Made by a program: the position numbers and the translations under genes
Notes under the pieces: model-generated
Database searches by the model: none
What the model saw: the letters and a program-made list of their open reading frames with translations, nothing else
What the model was told of the DNA's origin: nothing
Part shown: positions 33,294-42,900 of the stretch, in pieces
How positions within the stretch are numbered: position 1 is the stretch's first letter
Layout of the letters: each line of letters starts with the position of its first letter
NCBI GenBank assembly: GCA_000621905.1
Contig: JHXB01000003.1
Coordinates: forward strand, 1 to 64,000
Source: Lachnospiraceae bacterium NC2004
GTDB lineage: Bacteria; Bacillota; Clostridia; Lachnospirales; Lachnospiraceae
DNA length: 64,000 bases
Reading direction: 5' to 3'

Positions 33294-34703
33294 GAACGGA
33301 AACTTCTTGCCTCCGCCAAGTCCCGGAAATCCTCCCATACCAGGCATTCCACCGAGTCCAGGCATCATTCCGCCTCTTCTCTTCTTCTTAGAACCCTTGC
33401 CGTTGCCCATCAAGCCCATAGACTTCATCATCTTCCTAGTCTGCTCGAACTGCTTCATCATTCGATTGACCTCGGCAACATCAACTCCGGCGCCTTTAGC
33501 AATACGCCTCTTCCTGCTAGGGCTTATAATATCAGGATTGGCTCTTTCTTGCGGTGTCATAGATAAAATGATAGCTTTAGGCCTATCCATAACACTATCG
33601 TCAACATCAACACCTTTAAGCTGTGATCCCATACCGGGCATCATTGAAAGCATTGATGCAATACCGCCCATCTGATTCATTTGCTCCATAGCAATCAAAT
33701 AATCGTCAAAACCAAAGCCCTGCTTTGATTTCATTTTCTCTTCTAACTGAGCAGCCGTATCTTCATCTATAGCATTCTGAGCCTTCTCGATAAGAGACTC
33801 GATATCACCCATGCCGAGGATACGACTCGCCATTCTGTCAGGATAGAACTGCTCTAAATCATCAAGCTTCTCACCCATACCGATGAAAAGAATAGGCTTA
33901 CCGGTAACCGCTCTGATTGAAAGCGCCGCACCACCTCTTGTATCACCGTCTAACTTGGTAAGAATAACACCGTCAATGCCAATCTGGTCATTGAAGCTGT
34001 TGGCAACATTAACCGCATCCTGACCTGTCATTGCATCGACAGTAAGGATTGTGTTGTTAAGAGTTACATTATCTCTAATCTCGATGAGCTCGTCCATCAT
34101 ATCCTGATCAATATGAAGACGACCGGCGGTATCTATAATAACAATATTGTTGCCGTTCTTAGCAGCATGCTCTAAAGCAGCCTTAACTATATCTACAGGC
34201 TTGTGCTGATCACCCATAGTAAAAACAGGCACACCCTGCTTCTCTCCGTTGACCTGTAACTGCTTGATAGCAGCCGGTCTGTATATATCACAGGCAACCA
34301 AAAGTGGTTTCTTGCCCTTGTTCTTAAGCTTGCCCGCAAGCTTAGCTGCAGTCGTTGTCTTACCGGCACCCTGAAGACCGCACATCATGATAGTCGTGAT
34401 TTCATTTGACGGAAGAATCGTAAGCTCTGTAGTCTCAGAGCCCATAAGGATATCCATCTCTTCCTTAACTATCTTGATAACCATGTGACCAGGGTTAAGA
34501 CCGGTCATAACCTCCTGACCGATAGCTCGCTCTGAAACCTTCTTGGTAAAGTCTCTAACGACTTTATAGTTAACATCAGCCTCTAATAAAGCTCGCTTAA
34601 CCTCTTTCATGGCCTCCTTGACATCAGCTTCTGTCAAAGTGCCCTTAGACCTAAGGTTCTTAAACACATTTTGTAATTTATCAGTTAAACTCTCAAAAGC
34701 CAT
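33291..34703 (-). CDS. ffh: Signal recognition particle protein Ffh (SRP54)
   Basis: GTPase that binds SRP RNA and signal sequences of nascent chains and hands them to FtsY at the membrane. The N-domain is 1-95. The G-domain has GLQGAGKT (109-116), DTAGR and TKLDG motifs. The Met-rich M-domain runs from about 300 to 430. The 470-residue protein ends in a Gly/Met-rich tail (GMMPGLGGMPGMGG) and FPF. Its TAA stop lies inside a palindromic repeat. ylxM lies 11 bases upstream. Confidence 0.97.
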   Translation of the reverse strand: MAFESLTDKLQNVFKNLRSKGTLTEADVKEAMKEVKRALLEADVNYKVVRDFTKKVSERAIGQEVMTGLNPGHMVIKIVKEEMDILMGSETTELTILPSNEITTIMMCGLQGAGKTTTAAKLAGKLKNKGKKPLLVACDIYRPAAIKQLQVNGEKQGVPVFTMGDQHKPVDIVKAALEHAAKNGNNIVIIDTAGRLHIDQDMMDELIEIRDNVTLNNTILTVDAMTGQDAVNVANSFNDQIGIDGVILTKLDGDTRGGAALSIRAVTGKPILFIGMGEKLDDLEQFYPDRMASRILGMGDIESLIEKAQNAIDEDTAAQLEEKMKSKQGFGFDDYLIAMEQMNQMGGIASMLSMMPGMGSQLKGVDVDDSVMDRPKAIILSMTPQERANPDIISPSRKRRIAKGAGVDVAEVNRMMKQFEQTRKMMKSMGLMGNGKGSKKKRRGGMMPGLGGMPGMGGFPGLGGGKKFPF

Positions 34704-34714
34704 AAATTACCTCG

Positions 34715-35074
34715 TCAGAATTCATCTAATACTGAATCCGCAATATCTATAATCTTATCAATCTCATTAACATCATACTCGGACTTGACATTCTTGAGCA
34801 TTAAGGAAATGTCATCAACCTTCTCCTTAGCTCTTCTAAACTTCATGACAAGACCCAACTTATCTTCATATCCCGACAATATCTTGTCGATTCTCTTAAG
34901 TAAATCCGACACAGCCTGTCTGCTGATATCGTATTCCTTAGAGACCTCTGTAACAGACATATCGTTGAAATATACATCCTCATATACAGATTGTTGGTGC
35001 GGTGTAAGAAGCGCTCCGTAGAAATCATATAAAAGCGCGTTATATGCCATATCCTTGGCTGTCTTCTTACTCAT
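34715..35074 (-). CDS. ylxM: YlxM-family HTH protein, SRP regulator
   Basis: A 119-residue protein with a sigma-70 region-4-like helix-turn-helix (VTEVSKEYDISRQAVSDLLKR, about 37-57). YlxM is a conserved partner gene of ffh and modulates SRP GTPase activity in streptococci. It is the first gene of the ffh operon and has a strong promoter (35115-35144). Confidence 0.92.
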   Translation of the reverse strand: MSKKTAKDMAYNALLYDFYGALLTPHQQSVYEDVYFNDMSVTEVSKEYDISRQAVSDLLKRIDKILSGYEDKLGLVMKFRRAKEKVDDISLMLKNVKSEYDVNEIDKIIDIADSVLDEF

Positions 35075-35114
35075 ATCATCACACTCCAGTCAAGTAAAAT
35101 TACTTGCGGATGAT

Positions 35115-35144
35115 AATATAACACATCCCCTACCCCTTTGTCAA
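35115..35144 (-). promoter_or_regulatory. Promoter for ylxM-ffh
   Basis: TTGACA (35139-35144), 18 bases and TATATT (35115-35120) on the minus strand, about 40 bases before ylxM. The -35 box is a perfect consensus. Confidence 0.75.
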
Positions 35145-35158
35145 GTATTTTTACTTTA

Positions 35159-35234
35159 ATTACCCAGTAGGGACAGTCCCCTTTGAGTACTTAGTGCCTA
35201 ACTCCCCAGTGGGGACTGTCCCCTTTGGGTACTT
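35159..35234. repeat. 35-bp palindromic repeat, tandem copies 5 and 6
   Basis: Copy 5 spans 35159-35193 (slightly diverged, GGGACAGTCCC core) and copy 6 spans 35200-35234. The terminal TTA of copy 6 (35233-35235) is the TAA stop of the ASKHA/ferredoxin gene on the minus strand. Confidence 0.85.
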
Positions 35235-36546
35235 AGCTAAATGAAATATACTTCATGAAAATGTCCTGATACCCATCCAAATTGGCTAAATCTATCGTCT
35301 TTACCATTGATGCAAATGAATCATAAGCCGAAACATCCTTCAATTCAATATTTCCCTTAAGGCTCATATTCCCTACAACATGAATCTTATCAATAAACTC
35401 CTCAGGCAACATTCCTACCCTCACTGCGTCATCAACATTCATATAGAACCCGAATCCGCCCGCAACATACACCTTACTTATATCATCAGCGGCCAAATTA
35501 CACTCTTTAAGCATACACTCAATCCCCGATCTAATAGCCGCTTTAGCCAGCTGTAGCATCCTAATCGCATCCTGAGACAACCTCGGATTATCAGAAAGCA
35601 CAAGTCCGTCCGAATCAATCTCGCCTAACAAAAGCATTTGACTAAGCAGCCTTAACGCATTATCTCCTCTTAACGCCTGTTCAAATGCAGGACCGCACGC
35701 CGCAGAACATGCATAAAGTTCGCCACCTTGCGACATAATCATCTCTCCGTTAGTACCAAGGTCGAGATATAATATAGGCTCAATAGTACTCCCAATCCCT
35801 ATATTGTAGGCACCAACAAGCACATCGGAACCAATATATCCGGAAGCAGGCCTTAACGAAGTAACATTACTCAAATCACCCAAATTCCTTGTCACCGTCT
35901 CCATAATCGAAGGCACAAAAGGATATCGGCCAATACTCTCGGGTGACTCATTATTAAGAAGCTGAATCATAGTAGGGTTACCACTCACCCTAATCGAAAT
36001 CCCGGAATAATCTTCAAAAGAAACCTTAGCCTCACCAAGCATCATCCCGATTCCCTTATAAATCGCACCGACAACGCAGTCATGAAGCACTCTCACTCCC
36101 TCGTCATCTTTGGCAAATGCAATTCTTGAGATAACATCAGCACCAAACCGAAGTTGCGGATTAATGGCACCTAAGTTAGCGATGATATTTGAGTCGACGT
36201 CAACGAGAGCCATAGCAATTGTAGTGGTCCCGATATCGACAAACACACTGAGGTCTGAAAGTTCGTATCGCTTATCGGTAGCATTTGCCGTAACACCTAT
36301 CACATCTAATCCCATGTCAAATGAAAACGGCAGCACAACTTTAATATCCTTGTCAATTCTGTACTCACAAGCCCTTTTCCTTATGCCGTCAATCAAACAA
36401 TAACACCTGTCACAAAGCTTAATCCCGCCACAATTCCCCGGAAAATAAACAAAAGAAGCGCTGAGTGCCTCCATAACGGTAGCACCCGGCGCAGCATCAA
36501 TAACACGCTTATTAAGTTTATCATCGTATAATGTAATCTTATACAT
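35233..36546 (-). CDS. Short RACo-like protein: 2Fe-2S ferredoxin domain plus DUF4445 ASKHA domain
   Basis: The N-terminal 65 residues form a plant-type 2Fe-2S ferredoxin with Cys39, Cys45, Cys48 and Cys60 (GNCGGIKLCDRCYC). The rest is an ASKHA ATPase-like domain with LSVFVDIGTTTIAMALVD and LYLDLGTNGEMIM phosphate-binding motifs. The architecture matches ATP-dependent reductive activators of corrinoid proteins (RACo), but the 437-residue length is well below the usual ~600. No corrinoid protein or methyltransferase gene is nearby. The ATG at 36546 was chosen over one 20 codons earlier, which overlaps the upstream gene. Activator role inferred. Confidence 0.8.
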   Translation of the reverse strand: MYKITLYDDKLNKRVIDAAPGATVMEALSASFVYFPGNCGGIKLCDRCYCLIDGIRKRACEYRIDKDIKVVLPFSFDMGLDVIGVTANATDKRYELSDLSVFVDIGTTTIAMALVDVDSNIIANLGAINPQLRFGADVISRIAFAKDDEGVRVLHDCVVGAIYKGIGMMLGEAKVSFEDYSGISIRVSGNPTMIQLLNNESPESIGRYPFVPSIMETVTRNLGDLSNVTSLRPASGYIGSDVLVGAYNIGIGSTIEPILYLDLGTNGEMIMSQGGELYACSAACGPAFEQALRGDNALRLLSQMLLLGEIDSDGLVLSDNPRLSQDAIRMLQLAKAAIRSGIECMLKECNLAADDISKVYVAGGFGFYMNVDDAVRVGMLPEEFIDKIHVVGNMSLKGNIELKDVSAYDSFASMVKTIDLANLDGYQDIFMKYISFS

Positions 36547-36559
36547 AATAAAACCTCTA

Positions 36560-36850
36560 TCAATCCTGAGACTTAACCTTCTTAATCTCCTCGTCAAGCT
36601 CGGCAATCTTGTTCTTAGATGAGTTGATTCTTCTCATCTGGCTTGTCCACTCAGCAGCCTCGTCATTGCCGTACTTGTCATAGTAAAGCTTACCAATCTC
36701 CTGATAAAGAGACTTGATATTGCGCTCCTCAGTAGCTTTCTTGTTCTTAAGAACAACAATGTCCTTGGTCTCAACAGCCTTGGCGCCTACATTCTTGGCA
36801 GCCTCAGAAAGTGAATCTCCAATATTAGATAAAGTTTCCTTAAAATCCAT
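36560..36850 (-). CDS. Small coiled-coil protein of unknown function
   Basis: A 96-residue protein, MDFKETLSNIGDSLSEAAKN at the start. A probable helix carries ALK-type repeats, then IKSLYQEIGKLYYDKYG and a C-terminal heptad-like coiled coil (INSSKNKIAELDEEIKKVK). Similar small proteins, often with an added zinc ribbon, are common in Lachnospiraceae, and their role is unknown to me. The start at 36850 follows GGGAGG; an ATG 20 codons earlier lacks a site. It is 13 bases upstream of the ASKHA/ferredoxin gene, so co-transcription is likely. Confidence 0.7.
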   Translation of the reverse strand: MDFKETLSNIGDSLSEAAKNVGAKAVETKDIVVLKNKKATEERNIKSLYQEIGKLYYDKYGNDEAAEWTSQMRRINSSKNKIAELDEEIKKVKSQD

Positions 36851-36947
36851 GTCTTCATTACCTCCCTTAATCTTATTTATAACATATAAAGTAGTAGCTG
36901 TAATAATCATAATCCCATACTACCACATCACACCACTTATGTCAAAA

Positions 36948-37238
36948 CCGGTGGTTCACCACCCTGTAGGAATTATAGTTGCATTTATATTTGCTACTAT
37001 TGTTATAATTACAATTGCCCTTCTTCGAAGGGCAAAGATTCTTCGCTTCGCTCAGAATGACATTCTTTCACCAGTGTTCGACTAAAAAGTCCACTCCGGT
37101 GGTTCCACCACCCTGTAAGAATTATAGTTTAGGAATTATAGTTATAATTATAATTGCTATTACAATTGCCCTTCTTCGAAGGGCAAAGATTCTTCGCTCC
37201 GCTCAGAATGACATTCTTTCACCAGTGTTCGACTAAAA
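36948..37238. repeat. Tandem composite repeat, two ~140-base units
   Basis: Unit 1 (36948-37087) and unit 2 (37096-37238) share the same order. Each has a CCGGTGG...CCACCCTG hairpin, a 55-60-base AT-rich stretch, the hairpin GCCCTTC-TTC-GAAGGGC, the dispersed repeat in reverse orientation (AAAGATTCTTCGC...CAGAATGACA) and TTTCACCAGTGTTCGACTAA. The AT-rich part varies most. A third hairpin at 37246-37263 starts the fold-back unit. Confidence 0.85.
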
Positions 37239-37277
37239 CAATCCCCCGGTGGCCTCGCCACCCTGAGGATTGTAAGA

Positions 37278-37413
37278 GCATAATGTGTTATTTCGTAGGG
37301 CGTTGGCGCGTCTCGTTACTTAATGAGTGCAAGCGTAAGCTTAGCACGAATTTAGTAACGTGAGCAACGCGCCTTCGAGCCGAGAGGCGTCCCAAAGAAA
37401 TAATACATTATGC
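37278..37413. repeat. Nested fold-back element, short copy
   Basis: The ends GCATAATGTGTTATTTCG (37278) and AAAGAAATAATACATTATGC (ending 37413) are inverted. An inner stem pairs GCGCGTCTCGTTACT with AGTAACGTGAGCAACGCGC, with GTGC...GCAC at the tip. It shares both ends and the inner TTAATGAGTGCAAG-type stretch with the longer copy at 32401-32643. Confidence 0.8.
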
Positions 37414-37435
37414 TCGACCCACATCCGCTATCTAA

Positions 37436-38647
37436 CTACATTTTCGTAGCAACTTCCTTCGGACTATAATTCTTATGTCTAAGCGCTTTTATAATCCTCT
37501 CCTTATGCTCATGCCCAAACGCCTCAATAGTAATCACAAGCTCAACCGCCGCATTCCTGTTAATACTTACAAACTGATTATGCTCAAGCTTAATAATATT
37601 ACCATTTTCCTTAGCAATAACCTTAGACACATTCACAAGCTCACCCGGTTTATCAGGAAGAAGCACACTGATAGTAAACACCCTCTCCCTCATAATAAGC
37701 CCATGCTGCACAACAGACGCAAATGTAATCACATCCATATTACCGCCACTAAGAATACAAACAACATTTTTGTCCTGCACATCAAGCTGCTTAACAGCCG
37801 CAACAGAAAGAAGCCCCGAATTCTCAACAAGCATCTTGTGGCTCTCAAGCATATCAAGAAAAGCCTCGATAAGATCACTGTCAGGAACCTTGATAATTCC
37901 ATCAAGATTCTTCTGGATATATGGGAAAATGTTAGAGCCCGGAGTCTTAACGGCAGTACCGTCAGCAATTGTGTTTACACCATCTAAAGTAACAACCTTG
38001 CCCGCATCCAAAGAAGCTGACATACAAGCAGCTCCCTCAGGCTCAACACCAATAACCTGAATCTTAGGATTAAGTAATTTGGCAAATGTAGACACACCGG
38101 TAGCAAGTCCGCCACCGCCGATAGGAACGAGAATGTAGTCCACAGTAGGAAGATCCTTAAAAATCTCCATTGCTATAGAACCCTGTCCTGTAGCAACATC
38201 AAGATCATCAAAAGGATGGATAAAAGTCAAGCCTTCCTTCTCAGCCATCTCGATAGCATAACCGCATGCCTCATCATAAACATCACCGTATAATATAACC
38301 TCTGCACCTAAATCCTTGGTTCTGTTAACTTTAACAAGCGGAGTTGATGTCGGCATAACAATAACAGCCCTAACACCGTACTCTCTTGCAGCGTACGCAA
38401 CACCCTGAGCATGGTTACCCGCAGATGCTGTAATAAGCCCCTTCTCCCTCTCTTCATCAGAAAGAGTGCTAATCTTATAATACGCACCTCTAATCTTATA
38501 TGCACCGGTAAGCTGCATATTCTCAGGTTTTAAATAAACATTGTTACCTGTCCCCTCAGAAAATACCTCGCTCTTAACAAGATGAGTGCTTCTTACAACC
38601 TCAGAAACTTTCTCATAAGCCTTCTCAAAATCTTTAAGCTCCATCAT
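37436..38647 (-). CDS. ilvA: Threonine ammonia-lyase (threonine dehydratase) with ACT domain
   Basis: PLP enzyme that turns threonine into 2-oxobutanoate and ammonia, for isoleucine synthesis or threonine breakdown. Counted from the ATG at 38647 (GGAGG upstream), the PLP Lys51 lies in QLTGAYKIRGAY. The glycine loop is in VPIGGGGLATG, and a C-terminal ACT domain (about 325-403) has ISVLLPDKPGELVNVSKVI. The 403-residue size with one ACT domain fits the biodegradative or short anabolic type; regulation is not readable. It starts four bases after the ftsY stop. Confidence 0.92.
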   Translation of the reverse strand: MMELKDFEKAYEKVSEVVRSTHLVKSEVFSEGTGNNVYLKPENMQLTGAYKIRGAYYKISTLSDEEREKGLITASAGNHAQGVAYAAREYGVRAVIVMPTSTPLVKVNRTKDLGAEVILYGDVYDEACGYAIEMAEKEGLTFIHPFDDLDVATGQGSIAMEIFKDLPTVDYILVPIGGGGLATGVSTFAKLLNPKIQVIGVEPEGAACMSASLDAGKVVTLDGVNTIADGTAVKTPGSNIFPYIQKNLDGIIKVPDSDLIEAFLDMLESHKMLVENSGLLSVAAVKQLDVQDKNVVCILSGGNMDVITFASVVQHGLIMRERVFTISVLLPDKPGELVNVSKVIAKENGNIIKLEHNQFVSINRNAAVELVITIEAFGHEHKERIIKALRHKNYSPKEVATKM

Positions 38648-38651
38648 GACT

Positions 38652-39917
38652 TCATTCCTCCGTTTCGTCATCATTTGCATCATTATCGACTGCAAATATA
38701 GCATTTACATAAGTCTCAGGGTCAAATTTTTGAAGATCGTTGATGCGCTCTCCAACACCTATATATTTAACAGGTACATTTAGCTCTGAATGTACGGCGA
38801 TAGCAATACCACCCTTAGCTGTTCCGTCAAGCTTTGTTAAAATGATACCGCTAATGTCAGCAACTTCCTTAAACTGTTTAGCCTGCTCTAAAGCGTTCTG
38901 TCCGGTAGTTCCGTCAAGAACAATAAGAGTCTCTCTAAAAGCATCAGGCCACTCTCTGTCAATGATCTTGTTCATCTTAGAGAGCTCGTTCATAAGATTC
39001 TTCTTGTTGTGAAGTCGTCCCGCAGTGTCAATTAAGAGAACATCGGCTTCTCTTGCCTTGGCTGCGGCAATCGCGTCATATACAACAGCGGAAGGATCAG
39101 AACCCTCGCTCTGAGCAATAATATCAACCTGTGAGCGATTAGCCCACTCTGTAAGCTGCTCGATAGCCGCTGCCCTAAAAGTATCAGCCGCAGCAAGAAC
39201 AACCTTCTTACCTCTTCCTCTAAACTGAGCTGCAAGCTTACCGATAGATGTAGTCTTACCAACACCGTTGACACCGATAATCATAACAACCGAAGTTCTA
39301 TTTTCAAATTCATATGCATTTGGCTCTAAGCTCATCTGTGACTTAATAAGGTCAACCAAAAGCTCCCTACACTCAGCAGGCTCCTTGATATGATTCTCTT
39401 TGACCTTATCTCTAAGCTCATCGAGAACAGTCATGGTTGTATCAACACCCATGTCCGCCATAATAAGAATCTCTTCGAGTTCCTCATAGAAGTCCTCATC
39501 AATATTGCTCTTAGAAAATACAGCGTTAAAGCTCTCATTTAACGAATTACGTGTCTTAGCAAGTCCTGCGGAAAGCTTCTCAAGGATAGTCTCTTCGTCA
39601 TCAGGAGGAACAAATCCCTCTTCATCCGCTCTATCCTTAAATATAGGAGTATCATCCTCTGCAACCAAGTCAAGAAGACTAAAGCTTGAATTACTTACTA
39701 CATGCTCTTTAGTCTCTGTTACTTCAGCGCCTTCTTTAGAATCTTCAACCTCTTCTTTAACTTCTTCTTCGACTTTAGAAGCTTCTTCACTGACGGCTTC
39801 TTCTTTAGGTGCTTCGCTATTACTTTCTTGTTGCTCATTAACAACTTCTTCCCTAAGCTTTTCTTCTTCGCCATTAGTGCCCTCCTTACTTTTTTTGAAA
39901 ATGTCAAATAAACCCAT
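38652..39917 (-). CDS. ftsY: Signal recognition particle receptor FtsY
   Basis: SRP receptor GTPase at the membrane. It has an acidic, Glu-rich N-terminal A region (about 10-100), an N-domain helix bundle and a G-domain. The G-domain shows GVNGVGKT (215-222), DTFRAAAIEQL, DTAGRLHNK and TKLDGTAKGG motifs. The 421-residue length is normal for enzymes with a long A region. It lies 14 bases after smc in the conserved rnc-smc-ftsY order. Confidence 0.96.
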   Translation of the reverse strand: MGLFDIFKKSKEGTNGEEEKLREEVVNEQQESNSEAPKEEAVSEEASKVEEEVKEEVEDSKEGAEVTETKEHVVSNSSFSLLDLVAEDDTPIFKDRADEEGFVPPDDEETILEKLSAGLAKTRNSLNESFNAVFSKSNIDEDFYEELEEILIMADMGVDTTMTVLDELRDKVKENHIKEPAECRELLVDLIKSQMSLEPNAYEFENRTSVVMIIGVNGVGKTTSIGKLAAQFRGRGKKVVLAAADTFRAAAIEQLTEWANRSQVDIIAQSEGSDPSAVVYDAIAAAKAREADVLLIDTAGRLHNKKNLMNELSKMNKIIDREWPDAFRETLIVLDGTTGQNALEQAKQFKEVADISGIILTKLDGTAKGGIAIAVHSELNVPVKYIGVGERINDLQKFDPETYVNAIFAVDNDANDDETEE

Positions 39918-39931
39918 TTCTTTGCTCCTTA

Positions 39932-42900
39932 CTATTGCTTTTTATCATCATCAAGCTGACTGTCAATCAAATCTACAGATACCATCGTAGATACACCCTT
40001 TTCCTGCATCGTGATACCGTAAAGGACATCCGCTGCCTCCATCGTACCTCTACGGTGAGTGATAACGATGAACTGGGTATGATTGGTAAGCTTGTGTATA
40101 TATTTGGCAAACCTGTCGACATTTGCATCATCTAAGGCCGCCTCTATCTCATCTAAAAGACAGAAAGGTGAAGGCTTAAGGTTCTGAATTGCAAATAACA
40201 GCGCAATCGCAGTAAGTGCCTTCTCACCACCGGAAAGCTGCATCATATTCTGAAGCTTCTTTCCGGGTGGCTGTGCGTTAATCTGAATACCTGCAGTCAA
40301 GACATCCTCATCATCATTGATGCTAAGCGAAGCCTTACCGCCACCGAACATCTCCTTAAACACCTTTAAGAACATGTCCTGAATCTCAACGAACTTCTCG
40401 TTGAACTGATCCCTCATCTTGGTGTCTAACTCTTCAAGTAAGAGAAGAAGGCTCTCCTCCGACTTAACGATGTCGTCACGCTGATTAGTCAAGAACTCAT
40501 ATCTCTCGCTAACTTCCTTGTACTCCTCGATAGCATTTACATTGACATCACCGAGATTCTTAATCTTATTCTTAACCTGATTGCTCTCCTTCTTAAGCTT
40601 AGGAAGGTCATCAAGCTCTTCATCCCTGAACTCTTCGGCGTTGTAATATGTAAGCTCGTACTCCTGCCACATATAATCGCTAAGTTCTTGAAGATCAGTC
40701 TCATTCTTCTCCTTAGAAGTCTCGAGTCTGTACTGCTCCTTCTCAAGTTCAGACTGGCGTTTAACAAGGCTCTGATGCTCGTCAAAGAAATCCTTATGAC
40801 TTACCTGAATGTCCTTCTGTTCCTTCGAAATAGCCTCAATATCAGCAGTAAGCTCTTCTTTTTCTTTGACAAATGCTTCCACCTGACCATTATGTTCAGC
40901 AATCTTATGAGTTATATTCTCTATCTCGGTATAAGCCATACCGGTCTTCTCAATAAGCTCATTCTTCTCGGCGTTAAGGACATCCTCCTCACCCTTAATA
41001 CGCTTTAAGTTCTCTCTAAAGAACTCACCCTGCTGTTCAAGCTCTTTAGCCTTCATCAAGAATCCCTGAACATATTCAGCCTGCTCGCTCTCTTTACTCT
41101 TAAGCTTCTCGATTTCATTTTCAAGATCTAAGATAGCTTTCTCTCTACTCTGCTTCTCCTCTTCGTTAGAGTCGCTTCCTGCGTAAAGATCCTGCTTCTT
41201 AGCTTCTATCTCTTTAATCTGATTCTCTATCTCTTCGGTCTCGTTCTTAATGTTATCCATAGAACGATTGAGACTCTCAAGCCTGTTAACAGCCTGTTCC
41301 ATGTTGATTGTAATAGTGTTCTCAGAGAGTTTGAGCTCATTGAGCTTCTCGTTATACGAATCACTTAAATCTCTGTGTTCTTTCTTGAGTTCGTTAAGCT
41401 CAATCTCTTTCTTCTTAGTGCTCTCCATGAGCTCTTTACAAGACTTAACTCTCTCTTCAAGCTCTTCCATCTCTCTCTTTCTACCTAAGAGATTGCTTGA
41501 ATTCTTAAAAGCACCACCGGACATAGAACCACCGGGATTGATAAGTTCTCCCTCTAAGGTAACAATCCTGATACTCTGATTATATTTCTTAGAAACAGCA
41601 ATAGCCGAATCGATATTATCGCAAACCAATATCTTACCAAGAAGATACTCCATAAGCCTGTTATACTCGCTCTTCGTGTTAACAAGCGTATTGGCAAGAC
41701 CTATTACTCCGTTGTCGGACAAAGCTTCCTTAAACTTAAAATCTCCTCTTGGATTAATAGAATTAAGCGGAAGAAATGTTGCTCTTCCGGCCTTCTCTTT
41801 TTTAAGAATCTCGATAAGCTTCTTAGCTGTATTACTGTCGTCAACTACGATATTCTGAATACTTCCGCCTAAAGCAGTCTCAATAGCAACCTCATAATTC
41901 TTGTTAACATTGATAATATCAGCAACTACACCGTGAATAGAAGAATTGTCCTTCTTCTCCTCCATTACACGCTTAATAGAGTGACCGTAACCGTCGTATC
42001 TCTCAGCCATGTTGTGGAGATTCTCCAAACGTGAACGGGATCTATGGTATTCCTGTTCTGCCTGAGCCTTCTTGTTCTGATTGATATGATTCTTCTCTGA
42101 TAACTCTCTTAATATCTGCTCGTTCTTATTGATATCAGAGTTAATCTGCTTAACTTCATTCTGGTTAGCTTCTAACTCCTGATTACATCTATCAATTGTG
42201 TTCTTAGCTTGTTGCTCCTCGCTCTTATAAGTGAGCATACGCTTGCTGATCTCTACTTTACGAAGATTAGCCTGCTCAAGCATCGCATCGTAACGACCTA
42301 CCTTCTCCTTTAACTCGGCACTCTCATTGATAAATGCAACTATATCAGACTGATAAGTGCTAACCCTTGAAGAAAGCTCCTCAATCTTGTCTCTTACCTT
42401 ATATAACTCTTCGTCGGCATCTGCGTGTTCATCATAAATGGCATCAATCTTCTCATCAAGAGCGTTCTTCTCCTCAGAGATCGAATCCTTTTCATTTCTC
42501 TTGGCAATAAGGCTCTCCTCAATCTTGGTAAGCCTCTCCTTGATATGCTCATCCTCTAAATTGGCAGTCTTAATCTGCTCCTTTAAGACATTGATCTCAC
42601 CGTTTGCCCTCTCTATGTTAAGCTCTAAAGCACCTAACTTCTCTTTCTTATCTTCAAGCAAATGCTGATACTGGTCTTTCTTCTTCTCAAGCTCGTCGTA
42701 GGTTTCTCTTGCCTTCTTCAAGTTGACTTCATTTTCACTTATATCATTAGTGACAATTCCAATCTTCTCCTCTAATTCGGTAAGTTTAGCCTTAATCTCC
42801 TCTGTCTGAAGTAAGAATACATTGATATCTAACTTCTTAAGTCTATCCTTATGCTCTAAGTATTCCTTAGCCTTGTCAGACTGGTTCTTTAAAGGTCCGA

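Larger units (their letters stand above)
36851..37435. other. 585-base gene-free region filled with repeats
   Basis: Apart from the leader of the small coiled-coil gene (to about 36930), this region consists of two tandem composite repeats (36948-37238), a third partial unit (37246-37277) and the short fold-back element (37278-37413). Short plus-strand frames here repeat one another because of the tandem repeat and are not credible genes. Confidence 0.75.

Noticed and set aside
36948-37238. Tandem repeats considered as a CRISPR array
   Set aside because: There are only two full units of about 140 bases, with variable AT-rich parts, no short identical repeats with uniform spacers and no cas genes.
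36714-37363. Three overlapping plus-strand frames sharing PFFEGQRFF-type sequences
   Set aside because: They are the same repeat translated twice; the similarity comes from the tandem DNA repeat, not from related genes.
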